A stretch of 64,000 nt of DNA from Zhihengliuella sp. (GTDB lineage Bacteria; Actinomycetota; Actinomycetes; Actinomycetales; Micrococcaceae), in assembly GCF_031178195.1 (NCBI RefSeq), contig NZ_JAPSJL010000008.1, positions 62,001 through 126,000 on the forward strand, in the 5' to 3' direction. Below, piece by piece: positions 50,053 to 60,136 of this stretch (position 1 is its first letter; each line of letters opens with the position of its first letter). The position numbers were made by a program, and so were the translations under genes. The notes under the pieces are model-generated. The model worked only from the letters and a program-made list of their open reading frames with translations. It did no database searches and had not been told where the DNA came from.

Positions 50053-51177
50053 TCAGTCGTTCGGCAGACGCACCGGCATGACGAGGTACCGGTAGGCGTC
50101 GGAGTCCTCGCCCTCGAGCGAGTCCTGCGCCGTGATCATGGCCGGCTTGGGAGCGGAGGTGAAGGAGAACCGCACGAACTCGCTGTTGAAGGCGTTGAGG
50201 CCCTCGCTGAGGTAGGCGGGGTTGAACGCGACCGTGATGTCCTCGCCGTCCAGGTGGGCCTCGATGGTCTCCTCGGCCTTGGCGTCCTCGCCCGTGCCGG
50301 CGTCGAGGGAGACCTGGCCCTGCGTGAAGGCGAGCCGGACCGGGGTGTTGCGCTCGGCGACCACGGACACGCGGCGCACGACCTCGACGAGCGACGATGT
50401 GCTCACGGTGGCATGGATCGGCGTGTTCTCGGGGAACAGCGAGCGGATCTTGGGGTAGTCGCCGTCGACCAGCAGCGAAGTGGTGCGCCGGCTGCCGCTC
50501 TCGAAGCCGATGAGATCGCCGTTCGCGGCCAGGGCGAGCTTCAGCTCGCCTCCGCTGGCCAGGGTGCGGGCGACCTCGTTGAGGGTCTTCGCCTTGACCA
50601 AGGCCGAGGTGGAGATGCCCGGGGTGAGGGGACGCCAGCTGACCTCGCGCATCGCCAGTCGGTACCGGTCGGTGGCGAGGAACGTGATGAGGTCGTCCTC
50701 GATCTCCATCTTGACGCCGGTGAGCACCGGGAGGGTGTCGTCCTTCGAGGCGGCGACGACGACCTGGCTGATGGCGGAGGCGAAGGCCTCCCCGTCGACA
50801 ATCCCTGCGACCTCGGGCAGGGCCGGGAGATCTGGGTATTCCTCGACAGGCATGGTCGGCACATGGAAGCGGCTGCGTCCGCAGGAGACGTTGACCTTGG
50901 ACCCCTCGGTCTCGAGGGTCGCCCGGGCCTGGGGGAGGCTGCGGGTGATCTCGGCGAGGAGCTTGCCCGAGACGAGGGTGGTCCCCTCCTCCTCGACGTC
51001 CGCTGCGATCTCGATGCGGGCGGAGACCTCGTAGTCGAATCCGGCGAGGGTGACGGTGCCGTTGCCGGCCGTCATCAGGATGCCGGCGAGGACAGGGGAG
51101 GGCGGACGCTGCGACAGGGAACGAGCAGTCCAAGAGACAGCCTCGGCCAGGACGTCTCTCTCAACACTGAACTTCAC
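50053..51177 (-). CDS. dnaN: DNA polymerase III beta sliding clamp
   Basis: MKFSVERDVLAEAVSWTARSLSQRPPSPVLAGILMTAG...YRYLVMPVRLPND. Confidence 0.99.
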   Translation of the reverse strand: MKFSVERDVLAEAVSWTARSLSQRPPSPVLAGILMTAGNGTVTLAGFDYEVSARIEIAADVEEEGTTLVSGKLLAEITRSLPQARATLETEGSKVNVSCGRSRFHVPTMPVEEYPDLPALPEVAGIVDGEAFASAISQVVVAASKDDTLPVLTGVKMEIEDDLITFLATDRYRLAMREVSWRPLTPGISTSALVKAKTLNEVARTLASGGELKLALAANGDLIGFESGSRRTTSLLVDGDYPKIRSLFPENTPIHATVSTSSLVEVVRRVSVVAERNTPVRLAFTQGQVSLDAGTGEDAKAEETIEAHLDGEDITVAFNPAYLSEGLNAFNSEFVRFSFTSAPKPAMITAQDSLEGEDSDAYRYLVMPVRLPND

Positions 51178-51584
51178 TGAACGCTCCGCCTTTCACAGCC
51201 ACCGACATCGAACTACGCGTGCAAGCTTAGCCCGAAGGGCGAAGCGAAAGATACGCGCTCCAGCTCCGTCCCGGAGTGGTCGTTCCGTGGCTCGGAGGGC
51301 GGGTGTCCGGGATCGGGGACTTGTTATCTGGAGGTCTTCATTCAAGGGATAGGAGTGTTAATAACCGGTGTGGAAACTGTGGATAACCATCCTCCCCTGC
51401 GGCGTCGCGGGCTTTAAGGCTGTTCACAAGCTGTGGGCTCGCGGACCCGTCGACAGGGAGGGCCGGTGGACAGGGATCCGCGTGTTTTCCGGCCTCCACA
51501 GGTGACCCTGTAGTTATCCGCAGCTACGGGCCCCGGTCCACTTAACTGTCCACAGAGTTGTCCACAGCTGTGGTTTTCGTCGTG
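51178..51584. promoter_or_regulatory. oriC: Origin of replication region (dnaA-dnaN intergenic, DnaA boxes)
   Basis: DnaA-box-like TGTGGATAA 51378-51386, TTATCCGCA 51514-51522, CTGTCCACA 51546-51554, TTGTCCACA 51558-51566; AT-rich GTGTTAATAAC at 51355-51365. Confidence 0.85.
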
Positions 51585-53093
51585 TCAGCCGCGGCGCTGC
51601 TGCTGCTTGATGCGGTTCGTCAGCTCCGTGACCTGGTTGAACACGGAGCGCCGCTCGGCCATGAGCTCGCGGATCTTGCGGTCGGCGTGGATGACCGTGG
51701 TGTGATCGCGGCCGCCCAGCACGGCGCCGATCTTCGGCAGCGACATGTCCGTGAGCTCGCGGAGCAGGTACATCGCGATCTGCCGTGCCGTGACCAGGGT
51801 TCGTGTGCGCGACTTGCTGTTGAGCTCCTCGATCGTGAGGCTGAAGTACTCGGCGGTCTGGGCGATGATCGCCTGCGGTGTGATCTCCTGTGCGTCCTCG
51901 TCGGTGATGAGGTCCTTGAGCACGGTCTCGGCCAGGGCCATGTCCACGGCCTGGTTGTTGAGGGAGGCGAAGGCCGTCACACGGATCAGCGCGCCCTCGA
52001 GCTCGCGGATATTGGTCGAGATCTTCGACGCGATGTACTCCATCACGTCGTCGGGCGCGCGCAACCCCTCCGCCTCCGCCTTCTTGCGGAGGATCGCGAT
52101 GCGCGTCTCCAGCTCCGGCGGCTGGATGTCCGTGATCAGGCCCCACTCGAACCGCGAGCGCATGCGGTCCTCGAACCCGGCGAGCTGCTTCGGGGGCAGG
52201 TCGGAAGTGATGACCACCTGCTTGGTGTCGTTGTACAACGCATTGAACGTGTGGAAGAACTCCTCCTGGGTCGCATCCTTGTTCGCCAGGAACTGGATGT
52301 CGTCGATCAGCAGGATGTCGACGTTGCGGTACGTCTGCTTGAAGCTCGTTCCCTCGTCGTCACGGATGGAGTTGATGAAGTCGTTGGTGAACTCCTCCGA
52401 GTTCACGTAGCGGACGCGGATCCCGTTGAACAAGTGCCGGGCGTAGTGGCCGATCGCGTGCAGCAGGTGCGTCTTGCCCAGTCCGGAGTCGCCGTAGATG
52501 AACAGCGGATTGTAGGCCTTGGCCGGCCCCTCGGCCACGGCCGCGGCCGCGGCATGGGCGAACCGGTTGGAGGCTCCGATGACGAACGTGTCGAAGATGT
52601 ACTTGGGGTTCAGCCGCCCCATCTCCTGGGAGTTCGACGGCGGCGTCGGCATGGGGGTCGGACCCGTCCGGGGCCGTGAGCCCTCGGCGCGGTACTCCGC
52701 GACGTTCTGCAGCACCCGGTTCTGGTCCGCCGCGTTGGCGATGCCGCGATTCTCCTCCGGCTGGTTTTCGGTGCTCGCCACTGCGGCGCGGACCGGCTCC
52801 GGGTCCGGGTCCCGCTGCTCGCGCAGCGAGGAGTCGACGCTGAACGCGCAGCGGATATCGGCCTCGAAGACCTGCTGCAGAGCGCTGGAGAGCGGCTCCG
52901 AGAGCTGCGTCTGGAGTACATCGCGGGTGAGGTCGTCCGGCACGGCGACCAGAAGGGTGGTGTCGATCAGCCCCTGCGGCTGGGCGAAGGTCACGAACGC
53001 CCGCTGGCGTGGGCTGACCCGGTCGTTCTGCTCCATGAGGTAGACGACCTGGCGCCACTGAGAGCCGAGATCGTTGGAGGCGTCCGAAGTCAC
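51585..53093 (-). CDS. dnaA: Chromosomal replication initiator DnaA
   Basis: [58 protein letters not shown]...[24 protein letters not shown] start [16 protein letters not shown] chosen over the longer ORF. Confidence 0.98.
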   Translation of the reverse strand: MTSDASNDLGSQWRQVVYLMEQNDRVSPRQRAFVTFAQPQGLIDTTLLVAVPDDLTRDVLQTQLSEPLSSALQQVFEADIRCAFSVDSSLREQRDPDPEPVRAAVASTENQPEENRGIANAADQNRVLQNVAEYRAEGSRPRTGPTPMPTPPSNSQEMGRLNPKYIFDTFVIGASNRFAHAAAAAVAEGPAKAYNPLFIYGDSGLGKTHLLHAIGHYARHLFNGIRVRYVNSEEFTNDFINSIRDDEGTSFKQTYRNVDILLIDDIQFLANKDATQEEFFHTFNALYNDTKQVVITSDLPPKQLAGFEDRMRSRFEWGLITDIQPPELETRIAILRKKAEAEGLRAPDDVMEYIASKISTNIRELEGALIRVTAFASLNNQAVDMALAETVLKDLITDEDAQEITPQAIIAQTAEYFSLTIEELNSKSRTRTLVTARQIAMYLLRELTDMSLPKIGAVLGGRDHTTVIHADRKIRELMAERRSVFNQVTELTNRIKQQQRRG

Positions 53094-53189
53094 GTGCCTG
53101 AGTTCCCTTCGAAGAAGTACGTCGAGCTGGCGAGGCGCCACCGGGGGCGTCCTCCCGGCACTGGTGGTGCTCGGGCCGGAGCACCCACT

Positions 53190-53400
53190 GTAGTCGATAT
53201 CCACAGTCTTATTCACAGCCGTGGATAACTCTTGAGGTGAGCTGCGGCTGCGTCGGCCGTCCGCTCCTACCTACTTACACGCGTGTCATTCCGGTGGCGG
53301 AGGCGTGATCCACAGAATCCACAGGCGGTGTGGACAGGCTGTGGACAACGGCGCGCCGTCCACACCTGTGGACTTCGGATCCACACATTGTGGAGCGCCC
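53190..53400. promoter_or_regulatory. Second DnaA-box-rich segment upstream of dnaA (dnaA-rpmH intergenic)
   Basis: Dense TATCCACAG, TTATTCACA, GTGGATAAC, GATCCACAG, AATCCACAG, TGTGGACAG, TGTGGACAA, CGTCCACAC, TGTGGACTT, GATCCACAC motifs. Confidence 0.85.
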
Positions 53401-53736
53401 CCAGGGACTCTCGCTCTGGGCGGTTCTCATGGCTGCCCCCCGTCGGTCAGAGGCGCGGCTGAGGGAGACGCCGGGGTCCCCCACGGCGCTCACCGGCGGG
53501 TCCATTTGACGGGCCGGCGCGGCGTCCCCTATCGTTGTTTAGTCCTGTGTGTCCGCTTTTGGTGGATTCTCATGCCCACGCTCGCAGCGGGGAGGACCGG
53601 GGGAACCCGGACCATCCGCCCGGCCGACGGGGCAGGGGAGCCCGAGAAGTCGGCACCGAATACGAGCGTCAGCCTGTTCTTCCCCCCTGTAGCAACGGGT
53701 TAAGGCGCATCAAATGATCGTCTTGGAGTTACTACT

Positions 53737-53874
53737 GTGAGCAAGCGGACTTTTCAGCCGAATAACCGCCGTCGTGCCAAGAAGCACGGCTTCCGTCTTC
53801 GTATGCGCACCCGTGCCGGCCGCGCCATCCTGGCCGCCCGCCGTGGCAAGGGCCGCAGCGACCTCGCTGCCTAA
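53737..53874 (+). CDS. rpmH: 50S ribosomal protein L34
   Basis: Hand-translated: [48 protein letters not shown] start; missing from the ORF track because of length. Confidence 0.98.
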   Translation: MSKRTFQPNNRRRAKKHGFRLRMRTRAGRAILAARRGKGRSDLAA

Positions 53875-53925
53875 ATCCGAGCAGTCCTCGCCGGCGCACC
53901 GATAGAACCGGACAGGTCGACAGAC

Positions 53926-54324
53926 ATGTTGCCGAAGGTTCACCGCGTGCGCACCGCGCGAGACTTCTCCACCACCGTACGTTCCGGCGCCCGCTCTGGG
54001 CGCCGGAACGTCGTGCTATATGCACACCGTCACGAGGGCGCCACGCGGTTCGGCTTCATCGTCTCCAAGGCGGTGGGGAACGCGGTCACCCGCAACCTCG
54101 TCAAGCGGAGGCTGCGCGCCATCGCGGCCGAGCTCCTGCACGAGTACCCTGACGGCTACGACGTCGTGGTACGCGCCCTGCCCGCAGCGGCCGACGCCGG
54201 TTGGGCCGAGCTCCGCGACGGCGTGCGCGCGGCCCTGCGCTCCGGCGTGAAGTCCGCTGCCCAGCGGGCGTCCCACACCGGGGCCGGAGGGAGAGCTCGA
54301 CATGAGCGGGCAGCAGATGAGTAA
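53926..54324 (+). CDS. rnpA: Ribonuclease P protein component
   Basis: MLPKVHRVRTARDFSTTVRSGARSGRRNVVLYAHRH...RFGFIVSKAVGNAVTRNLVKRRLRAI. Confidence 0.98.
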   Translation: MLPKVHRVRTARDFSTTVRSGARSGRRNVVLYAHRHEGATRFGFIVSKAVGNAVTRNLVKRRLRAIAAELLHEYPDGYDVVVRALPAAADAGWAELRDGVRAALRSGVKSAAQRASHTGAGGRARHERAADE

Positions 54325-54718
54325 GGACCGTGGGCCGGCCGACGCCGTCGTCCCCGGTCCCCCTCGGCCCGGACCGCTGGCACTGCTGCTGGACCTGCCG
54401 CGTCTGGCGCTGATCGGCCTGCTCAAGGCCTACCGCGCCGTGATCTCCCCGGTCTACGGCGACGTCTGCAAGTACTTCCCCAGCTGCTCCGCCTATGCTC
54501 TGGAGGCCGTGACGGTCCATGGAGCGGTGCGCGGACTGTACCTGGCGGTGCGACGCATCGGCCGGTGCAACCCCTTCAGCCACGGCGGGATCGACCACGT
54601 GCCGCCCGGCCGCCGGATTTGGCCGGAGGGCCGCACCCCCAAGATCATGGTGTTGAATCATCCACCGATTCCCGCCGACGATGAAGATGACGCCGCGAGC
54701 GCGGCACGAGGAGCTTGA
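54302..54718 (+). CDS. yidD: Membrane protein insertion efficiency factor YidD
   Basis: LKAYRAVISPVYGDVCKYFPSCSAYALEAVTVHGAVRGLYLAVRRIGRCNPFSHGGIDHVP. Confidence 0.98.
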   Translation: MSGQQMSKDRGPADAVVPGPPRPGPLALLLDLPRLALIGLLKAYRAVISPVYGDVCKYFPSCSAYALEAVTVHGAVRGLYLAVRRIGRCNPFSHGGIDHVPPGRRIWPEGRTPKIMVLNHPPIPADDEDDAASAARGA

Positions 54719-54723
54719 GAGTA

Positions 54724-55695
54724 ATGGGATTCTTCGACACGATCCTGTGGCCGTTCCGTATGGCCGTTTCCTGGGTCCTGCGTGTCTGCCACGAGGGCTT
54801 GGGCTTCCTGGGTCTGGACCCGCAGTCGGGCTGGAACTGGGCGCTGTCGATCGTGCTCCTGGTGATCGTCATCCGGTCCGCGCTCATTCCGGTCTTCGTC
54901 AAGCAGATCAAGGCCCAGCGGGCCATGCAGGCGCTCCAGCCGGAGCTGCGCAAGCTGCAGGCCAAGTACAAGGGCAAGAAGGACCAGCTCTCGCAGCAGG
55001 CGATGATCGCCGAGCAGCGCGAGCTGTTCAAGAAGCACAAGACGAACCCGCTCTCGTCGTGCCTGCCGCTGCTGATCCAGATGCCGTTCTTCTTCGCGCT
55101 GTTCACGGTGCTGAACAACGCGCACGTCGCCTCCGATGCCGGCGAGGGCATCGGTGCTCTCACGGCGGAGCAGACGCACAACTTCGCCGTCTCCTCGATC
55201 TTCGGTGCGGGCCTCTCCGAGACCTTCCTGGGCACCTTCAACTCCGGGTCGCCGCAGGTCCAGGTCATCGTCCTGTCGGTCGTCATGATCATCGCCATGG
55301 TGGCGTCGCAGTTCATCACGCAGCGCCAGATCATGACGAAGAACATGACCAAGGAGGCCCTCGAAGGCCCCTTCATGCAGCAGCAGAAGATGATGCTCTA
55401 CATCCTGCCGCTCGTCTTCGGCATCGGTGGCATCAACTTCCCGATCGGCGTCCTCATCTACTGGACCGCCACCAACGTGTGGACGCTCGCCCAGCAGTAC
55501 TACATCATCCGGCGCAACCCGACGCCCGGTTCCCAGGCCGAGCGCGAGCTCAACGAGCGCCGGGCCGCCAAGGGCCTGCCGCCCATCGGGCAGAAGCGCA
55601 AAGACGAGGCCGAGGCGGCCCAGGCACGGGCCGTCGCCATCGAGGCCAAGGGCCAGCGCGCGCAGCCGCAGCGCAAGAACCGTAGGAAGAAGTAG
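54724..55695 (+). CDS. yidC: Membrane protein insertase YidC
   Basis: MGFFDTILWPFRMAVSWVL...SIVLLVIVIRSALIPVFVKQIKAQRAMQALQPELRKLQAKYKGKKDQ...CLPLLIQMPFFFALFTVLNN. Confidence 0.98.
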   Translation: MGFFDTILWPFRMAVSWVLRVCHEGLGFLGLDPQSGWNWALSIVLLVIVIRSALIPVFVKQIKAQRAMQALQPELRKLQAKYKGKKDQLSQQAMIAEQRELFKKHKTNPLSSCLPLLIQMPFFFALFTVLNNAHVASDAGEGIGALTAEQTHNFAVSSIFGAGLSETFLGTFNSGSPQVQVIVLSVVMIIAMVASQFITQRQIMTKNMTKEALEGPFMQQQKMMLYILPLVFGIGGINFPIGVLIYWTATNVWTLAQQYYIIRRNPTPGSQAERELNERRAAKGLPPIGQKRKDEAEAAQARAVAIEAKGQRAQPQRKNRRKK

Positions 55696-55697
55696 CC

Positions 55698-56213
55698 ATG
55701 ACCGAGGCCCAGGAAGTCCTGCCCGACGAGGAGTCGAGCGGCTCGCGTCTCGAGGAGGAGGGCGACGTCGCGGCGGACTACCTCGAGGAGCTGCTCGACA
55801 TCGCCGACATCGACGGCGATATCGACATCGAGATCCGCAGCGGACGCACCTACATCTCGATCGTCCAGGAGGACGGCGACGAGTCGGCCCTCCGGGAGCT
55901 GCTCGGCCGCAACGGCGAGGGGCTCGAGGCCCTGCAGGAGCTCGTGCGGCTCGCGGTGCTCACCACCACGGGGAACCGCTCGCGGCTCGTGCTGGACATC
56001 CTCGGCTACCGCCGCGGCCGGACCGCCGAGCTGACCAAGCTGGCGGAGAACGCCGTGGCCCAGGCGAAGGACTCCGGCGAGGAGGTGGCGCTCGAGCCGA
56101 TGTCGGCCTACGAGCGGAAGATCGTGCACGACGTCGTTGCGGATCTGGGCCTGCAGAGCGCGTCCGATGGCGAGGGGCCGGGGCGTCACGTCGTCGTCTC
56201 GGTCGAGGCGTAG
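55698..56213 (+). CDS. jag: KH/R3H (Jag) RNA-binding protein
   Basis: ALRELLGRNGEGLEALQELVRLAVLTTTGNRSRLVLDILGYRRGR...LEPMSAYERKIVHDVVADLGLQSASDGEGPGRHVVVS. Confidence 0.96.
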   Translation: MTEAQEVLPDEESSGSRLEEEGDVAADYLEELLDIADIDGDIDIEIRSGRTYISIVQEDGDESALRELLGRNGEGLEALQELVRLAVLTTTGNRSRLVLDILGYRRGRTAELTKLAENAVAQAKDSGEEVALEPMSAYERKIVHDVVADLGLQSASDGEGPGRHVVVSVEA

Positions 56214-56315
56214 CACCGACGTCGCGTCGGAACGAGCACGCCCACGGGCCGCGTGCCCGCATGCAGCGGGGGAGCGACGAGTTCCCGCGCGGAGACCGGC
56301 TGGAAGGAAACACGA

Positions 56316-56963
56316 GTGGTTGAGAATTTCACGCCGACGGACGCCGAGCGCGTTGCGGCCCAGACCGTCTTCGGCGACCGGCTGGAGCTGGCGGAGCGGT
56401 ACGTGGAGCATCTGGCGACGTCCGGTATCGAGCGCGGCCTCCTCGGGCCCCGTGAGGTGCCACGGCTGTGGGGACGGCATGTGCTGAACTGCGCGGTCGT
56501 CACTGAGCTCATCGCTCCGGACGCCACCGTGGCGGACGTCGGCAGCGGTGCCGGTCTTCCAGGTCTGACCTTCGCCTTGGCCCGCCCCGACCTCGACATC
56601 ACACTGATCGAGCCGTTGGAGCGCCGGTGCATCTGGCTCAACGAAGTCATCGATGACCTCGGTCTCTCGAACGTGAGAGTCCTGCGGGGCCGCTCGGAGC
56701 AGTTCTTCGACGACGTCGAGGTCGACGTCGTGACCGCGCGCGCCGTGTCGGCCCTGGCGAAGCTGGCCGGTCTCACTATCCCGCTGCTCGGTGGCCGGGG
56801 AGAACTCCTGGCACTCAAGGGTCGCAGCGCCGCCGAGGAAATCGAGAAGGCCGCGAAGGTCATCCGCAGACTCGGCGGTCGCGACGCCGAGGTGCTGACG
56901 ACGGGTGCGGCCGTTCTGGACGAGCCGACCACGGTCGTCCGTGTCCCGGTGGGCGCGGCCTGA
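56316..56963 (+). CDS. rsmG: 16S rRNA (guanine527-N7)-methyltransferase RsmG (GidB)
   Basis: VVENFTPTDAERVAAQTVFGDRLELAERYVEHLATSGIERGLLGPREVPRLWGRHVLNCAVVTELIAPDATVADVGSGAGLPGLTFALARP. Confidence 0.98.
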   Translation: MVENFTPTDAERVAAQTVFGDRLELAERYVEHLATSGIERGLLGPREVPRLWGRHVLNCAVVTELIAPDATVADVGSGAGLPGLTFALARPDLDITLIEPLERRCIWLNEVIDDLGLSNVRVLRGRSEQFFDDVEVDVVTARAVSALAKLAGLTIPLLGGRGELLALKGRSAAEEIEKAAKVIRRLGGRDAEVLTTGAAVLDEPTTVVRVPVGAA

Positions 56964-57043
56964 ACCGATAGTCTGTATGCGCGTCCGCGTACGCCGCACA
57001 CGGAAGTGAACCCCTTCTGGAAGAGTCTCGAGTTCGGAACAAG

Positions 57044-57940
57044 ATGGACACCATGGATGACAGCACCCCGCTAGCCAGCCAGCTGCTCAACGAGAGCAAG
57101 CGGCGCGAGCGCCTCAAGGGTCGTGCGTTGCCAGAGCCGGATCGGACCCGCTTCTTCACCATCAGCAATCAGAAGGGTGGCGTCGGCAAGACGACGACGA
57201 CGGTTAACGTCGCGGCTGCGCTCGCTCAGGCCGGTTTGAACGTCCTCGTGGTTGATATCGACCCTCAGGGCAATGCTTCGACGGCTCTTGGCATCGAGCA
57301 CCATGCCGAGGTGGAGAGCATCTACGACGTTCTGATCAACGACGTCCCGCTCGAAGAGGTCATCGCCCCGTGCCCCGACTTCGAGACGCTCTGCGTGGCT
57401 CCAGCGACCATTCACCTGGCAGGTGCCGAGATCGAACTGGTCTCCCTCGTCGCACGCGAGCAGCGTCTGCGCCGCGCACTGGACGAGTACGCCAAGTACC
57501 GCGAGAAGCAGGGCATGCCGCGGCTCGACTACGTGTTCATCGATTGTCCACCGAGTCTGGGACTGCTCACGGTGAATGCGTTCGTCGCCGCTCGTGAGGT
57601 CCTCATCCCCATCCAGTGCGAGTACTACGCACTCGAGGGACTGAGCCAGCTGCTGAAGAACATCGAGATGATCCAGAAGCATCTCAATGGCGAACTGGTG
57701 GTCTCCACCATCCTGCTGACGATGTACGACGGCCGTACCAACTTGGCGGCACAGGTTGCGCAGGAGGTGCGTGAGCACTTCCCGAACGAGGTGCTCGAGG
57801 CCGTGATCCCGCGCAGCGTGCGCATCTCGGAGGCGCCCAGCTACCAGCAGACGGTCATCACCTACGACAAGAGCTCGACGGGTGCACTTTCCTACATGGA
57901 GGCCGCGGCTGAGATCGCTGATCGGGGCGTTACGGCCTAG
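57044..57940 (+). CDS. parA: Chromosome partitioning ATPase ParA (Soj)
   Basis: FFTISNQKGGVGKTTTTVNVAAALAQAGLNVLVVDIDPQGNASTALGI...VFIDCPPSLGLLTVNAFVAAREVLIPIQCEYYALEGLSQLL. Confidence 0.98.
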   Translation: MDTMDDSTPLASQLLNESKRRERLKGRALPEPDRTRFFTISNQKGGVGKTTTTVNVAAALAQAGLNVLVVDIDPQGNASTALGIEHHAEVESIYDVLINDVPLEEVIAPCPDFETLCVAPATIHLAGAEIELVSLVAREQRLRRALDEYAKYREKQGMPRLDYVFIDCPPSLGLLTVNAFVAAREVLIPIQCEYYALEGLSQLLKNIEMIQKHLNGELVVSTILLTMYDGRTNLAAQVAQEVREHFPNEVLEAVIPRSVRISEAPSYQQTVITYDKSSTGALSYMEAAAEIADRGVTA

Positions 57941-57956
57941 CCGTAGAGGCTTGGTC

Positions 57957-57989
57957 AAGGCCCGCCCGGCATCGTGCCTGGCGGGCCTT
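57957..57989. terminator. Terminator hairpin immediately after parA
   Basis: AAGGCCCGCCCGGCA-TCG-TGCCTGGCGGGCCTT, 15-bp stem with one mismatch. Confidence 0.8.
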
Positions 57990-58049
57990 GTCGTGGGCTG
58001 TAGGTCAGAAGCGTGGAGAGTCTGCCCCCTGCGCCCTGTTCCGTAGGTC

Positions 58050-58063
58050 GTTTCACGTGAAAC
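58050..58063. promoter_or_regulatory. parS site 1
   Basis: GTTTCACGTGAAAC exact 14-bp palindrome. Confidence 0.95.
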
Positions 58064-58196
58064 GGAGAGCAGCTCGTGAGCGCTAGCTGTCACCCTGAAA
58101 TGCACGCGCATCTCTCGTGGGCGCCGGTGTAGAAGGCGTCGTGTGGGATCACTGCGTCTTTACGGGAGTTCCCCGGTGCTGCCCTTCAAGGAATGC

Positions 58197-58210
58197 GTTT
58201 CACGTGAAAC
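58197..58210. promoter_or_regulatory. parS site 2
   Basis: GTTTCACGTGAAAC exact. Confidence 0.95.
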
Positions 58211-58504
58211 GATGCCTCGGGACGCGCACCTGCTCCTCCTGCGGCGCCGCCCTCTGAGCAGTCTAATGATGTGCGAGACGTCCGTAGCTTGTCTACGGGC
58301 TTGCGGCTGCGTGCTGAAGGGCCTGATCCGCCCGGCCTATCGGCCCGGTCGCGGGACGTGAGGGCCGCACCTGGGGAGCCCCAAACCAACCCACTGACTC
58401 TGCACGGAACCAGTGGCACGGCCACGGTCAGGGCGGAAGCGGCGAGCTGCTCGCCTCCGACGCAATGCGAGTTGCTTCGAGAGAGCCTATGGAGACGTAG
58501 CGTC

Positions 58505-58518
58505 GTTTCACGTGAAAC
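58505..58518. promoter_or_regulatory. parS site 3
   Basis: GTTTCACGTGAAAC exact. Confidence 0.95.
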
Positions 58519-58936
58519 GACATCTTCTCCGGGGAGAACGCGGAGGACGACCGTCAGAAATCGGTCTGAGTCGACCGCGCAGGGGTGGGTCGAGGGCGGG
58601 CACTGCGGACCCGGCGTCTGCGAACTCGGTCGGATCCGGATTGAGTCCGCGGCCAGCGGCCCAACACCGGGTCGGGATCGGGAATCGCTGTTGTCGTCCC
58701 GGTCTCGCCTGGCTGACAGAGCGCTCCGACAGCGCCGGTCGCGGGGCTGGGAGAGCTTCGCCCCCTGAGATTGCGGCCCGGACCGAGGATGCGCGAGCTC
58801 GTACTCAGAGGCAGCGGGGGAGATGTTCGCCATTGGGTCCGTTTCGCTTTGATGTGCCGGTCCTGTGACTTCTCGGCCGAGCTCTACCATCACCGTTGGA
58901 TGGTGCCTCTGACGCTCGCGATGAGGCGCTGGAGGT

Positions 58937-58950
58937 GTTTCACGTGGAAC
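58937..58950. promoter_or_regulatory. parS site 4 (one mismatch)
   Basis: GTTTCACGTGGAAC. Confidence 0.85.
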
Positions 58951-59533
58951 CGATTCTCGCTGGGGACGTATGAGATGAGTTCGGCGAGTGCGGGCGCGGT
59001 TGATGTGGCCGGGGGACTGACGCACGGTGGATGCGGGGATCGCTCCGGTTTGACCAAGTACGGGAGGCGGTGTGCTGGCGCTAGGGGCGCATCGGAAGGC
59101 GCCTGGGAGCGTGCCTCCGCCGAGGGAACACGGGACGGCACCTCGTCCGCGAAGAAGCAGACGAGACGTGAATTGACAACTGTCGCTGGGCGAAAGCCAG
59201 AGTGGCTGAGCCTAGCGAGCCAGGTACCGCGCGGCAAGCAGACACGTCAAGTCCCCACTCGCTGAGCATGCACGCCGGAAGTGTGCTCTGTAGGTTGCGC
59301 CCTGTGAGAACCAAGTCGATCTCGTAGCGATTCACTGGGGGTGAGCGACCGGATGAGGGTCGGGGGGAGGGGGCGAACACCGGAGCGACATTCATTGGTA
59401 CGCACTGGGGCTTCGGGCTGCATCGCTCCTTAAATGAACTGTGCGTGGTGGGCCGTCGTGCGCCGACGACCCGTACTGAATGGAGTACCTGTCACCGGTG
59501 GCTGGAATCTGCTCCGGTCGGCCCCTTGCGCGT

Positions 59534-59547
59534 GTTTCACGTGAAAC
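59534..59547. promoter_or_regulatory. parS site 5
   Basis: TGTTTCACGTGAAAC; exact 14-bp core. Confidence 0.95.
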
Positions 59548-59753
59548 GAGAGATGCCGAGCTGGACACCGACGCGGCGGTCGTAGGTCGTTGCCCAGCGA
59601 ATGGGGTAGAAGGCACCAAGGGGATGGAGTCCCACCGGGAGCCGAACGCCTCGAGCACACCATCGAGGCAGTCACCGAACACAGACTGGCTGTACCTCAA
59701 GCTCGCGCGAACGCTTCGAGGGAGTATCAAGACCTGCTTCCTCGCAGACCGTC

Positions 59754-59767
59754 GTTTCACGTGAAAC
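59754..59767. promoter_or_regulatory. parS site 6
   Basis: GTTTCACGTGAAAC exact. Confidence 0.95.
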
Positions 59768-59958
59768 GATCGATGCCTCATGATCGGCCGCGCGAGAACG
59801 GAACCCGCAGCCGCTCATCGCACACATCCATACCGGGGCGCACCGACGAGACCACAGCTCGCTACCCCGATCATCGCGCCAGCGGCCTCCCAGGAACTCC
59901 GACGGGGCGCGGCGTCTACGAGTCGGCAACCAGGCCGATACGCGATGCGATCACCAGC

Positions 59959-59972
59959 GTTTCACGTGAAAC
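59959..59972. promoter_or_regulatory. parS site 7
   Basis: GTTTCACGTGAAAC exact. Confidence 0.95.
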
Positions 59973-60136
59973 CAGCGGCCGGGCCGGTGCCGCGCCGCTT
60001 CGTGCTCGGCCGCGGCGCCCTGCGCCCCTGGATAGGGGACCGGTATGTCCACAGGTTCGACTCGCGGGCCAGTAAACTAGGCGAAGGGCTGGGGCGGACT
60101 TTCCGCCCGCGGTGGTGCACTTCGAGAGGGAGTTGA

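Noticed and set aside
58186-59025. 279-aa - strand ORF and other ORFs in the parA-parB gap
   Set aside because: No recognisable motifs, span parS palindromes, no codon-usage signature by eye; treated as non-coding pending GC3 analysis.
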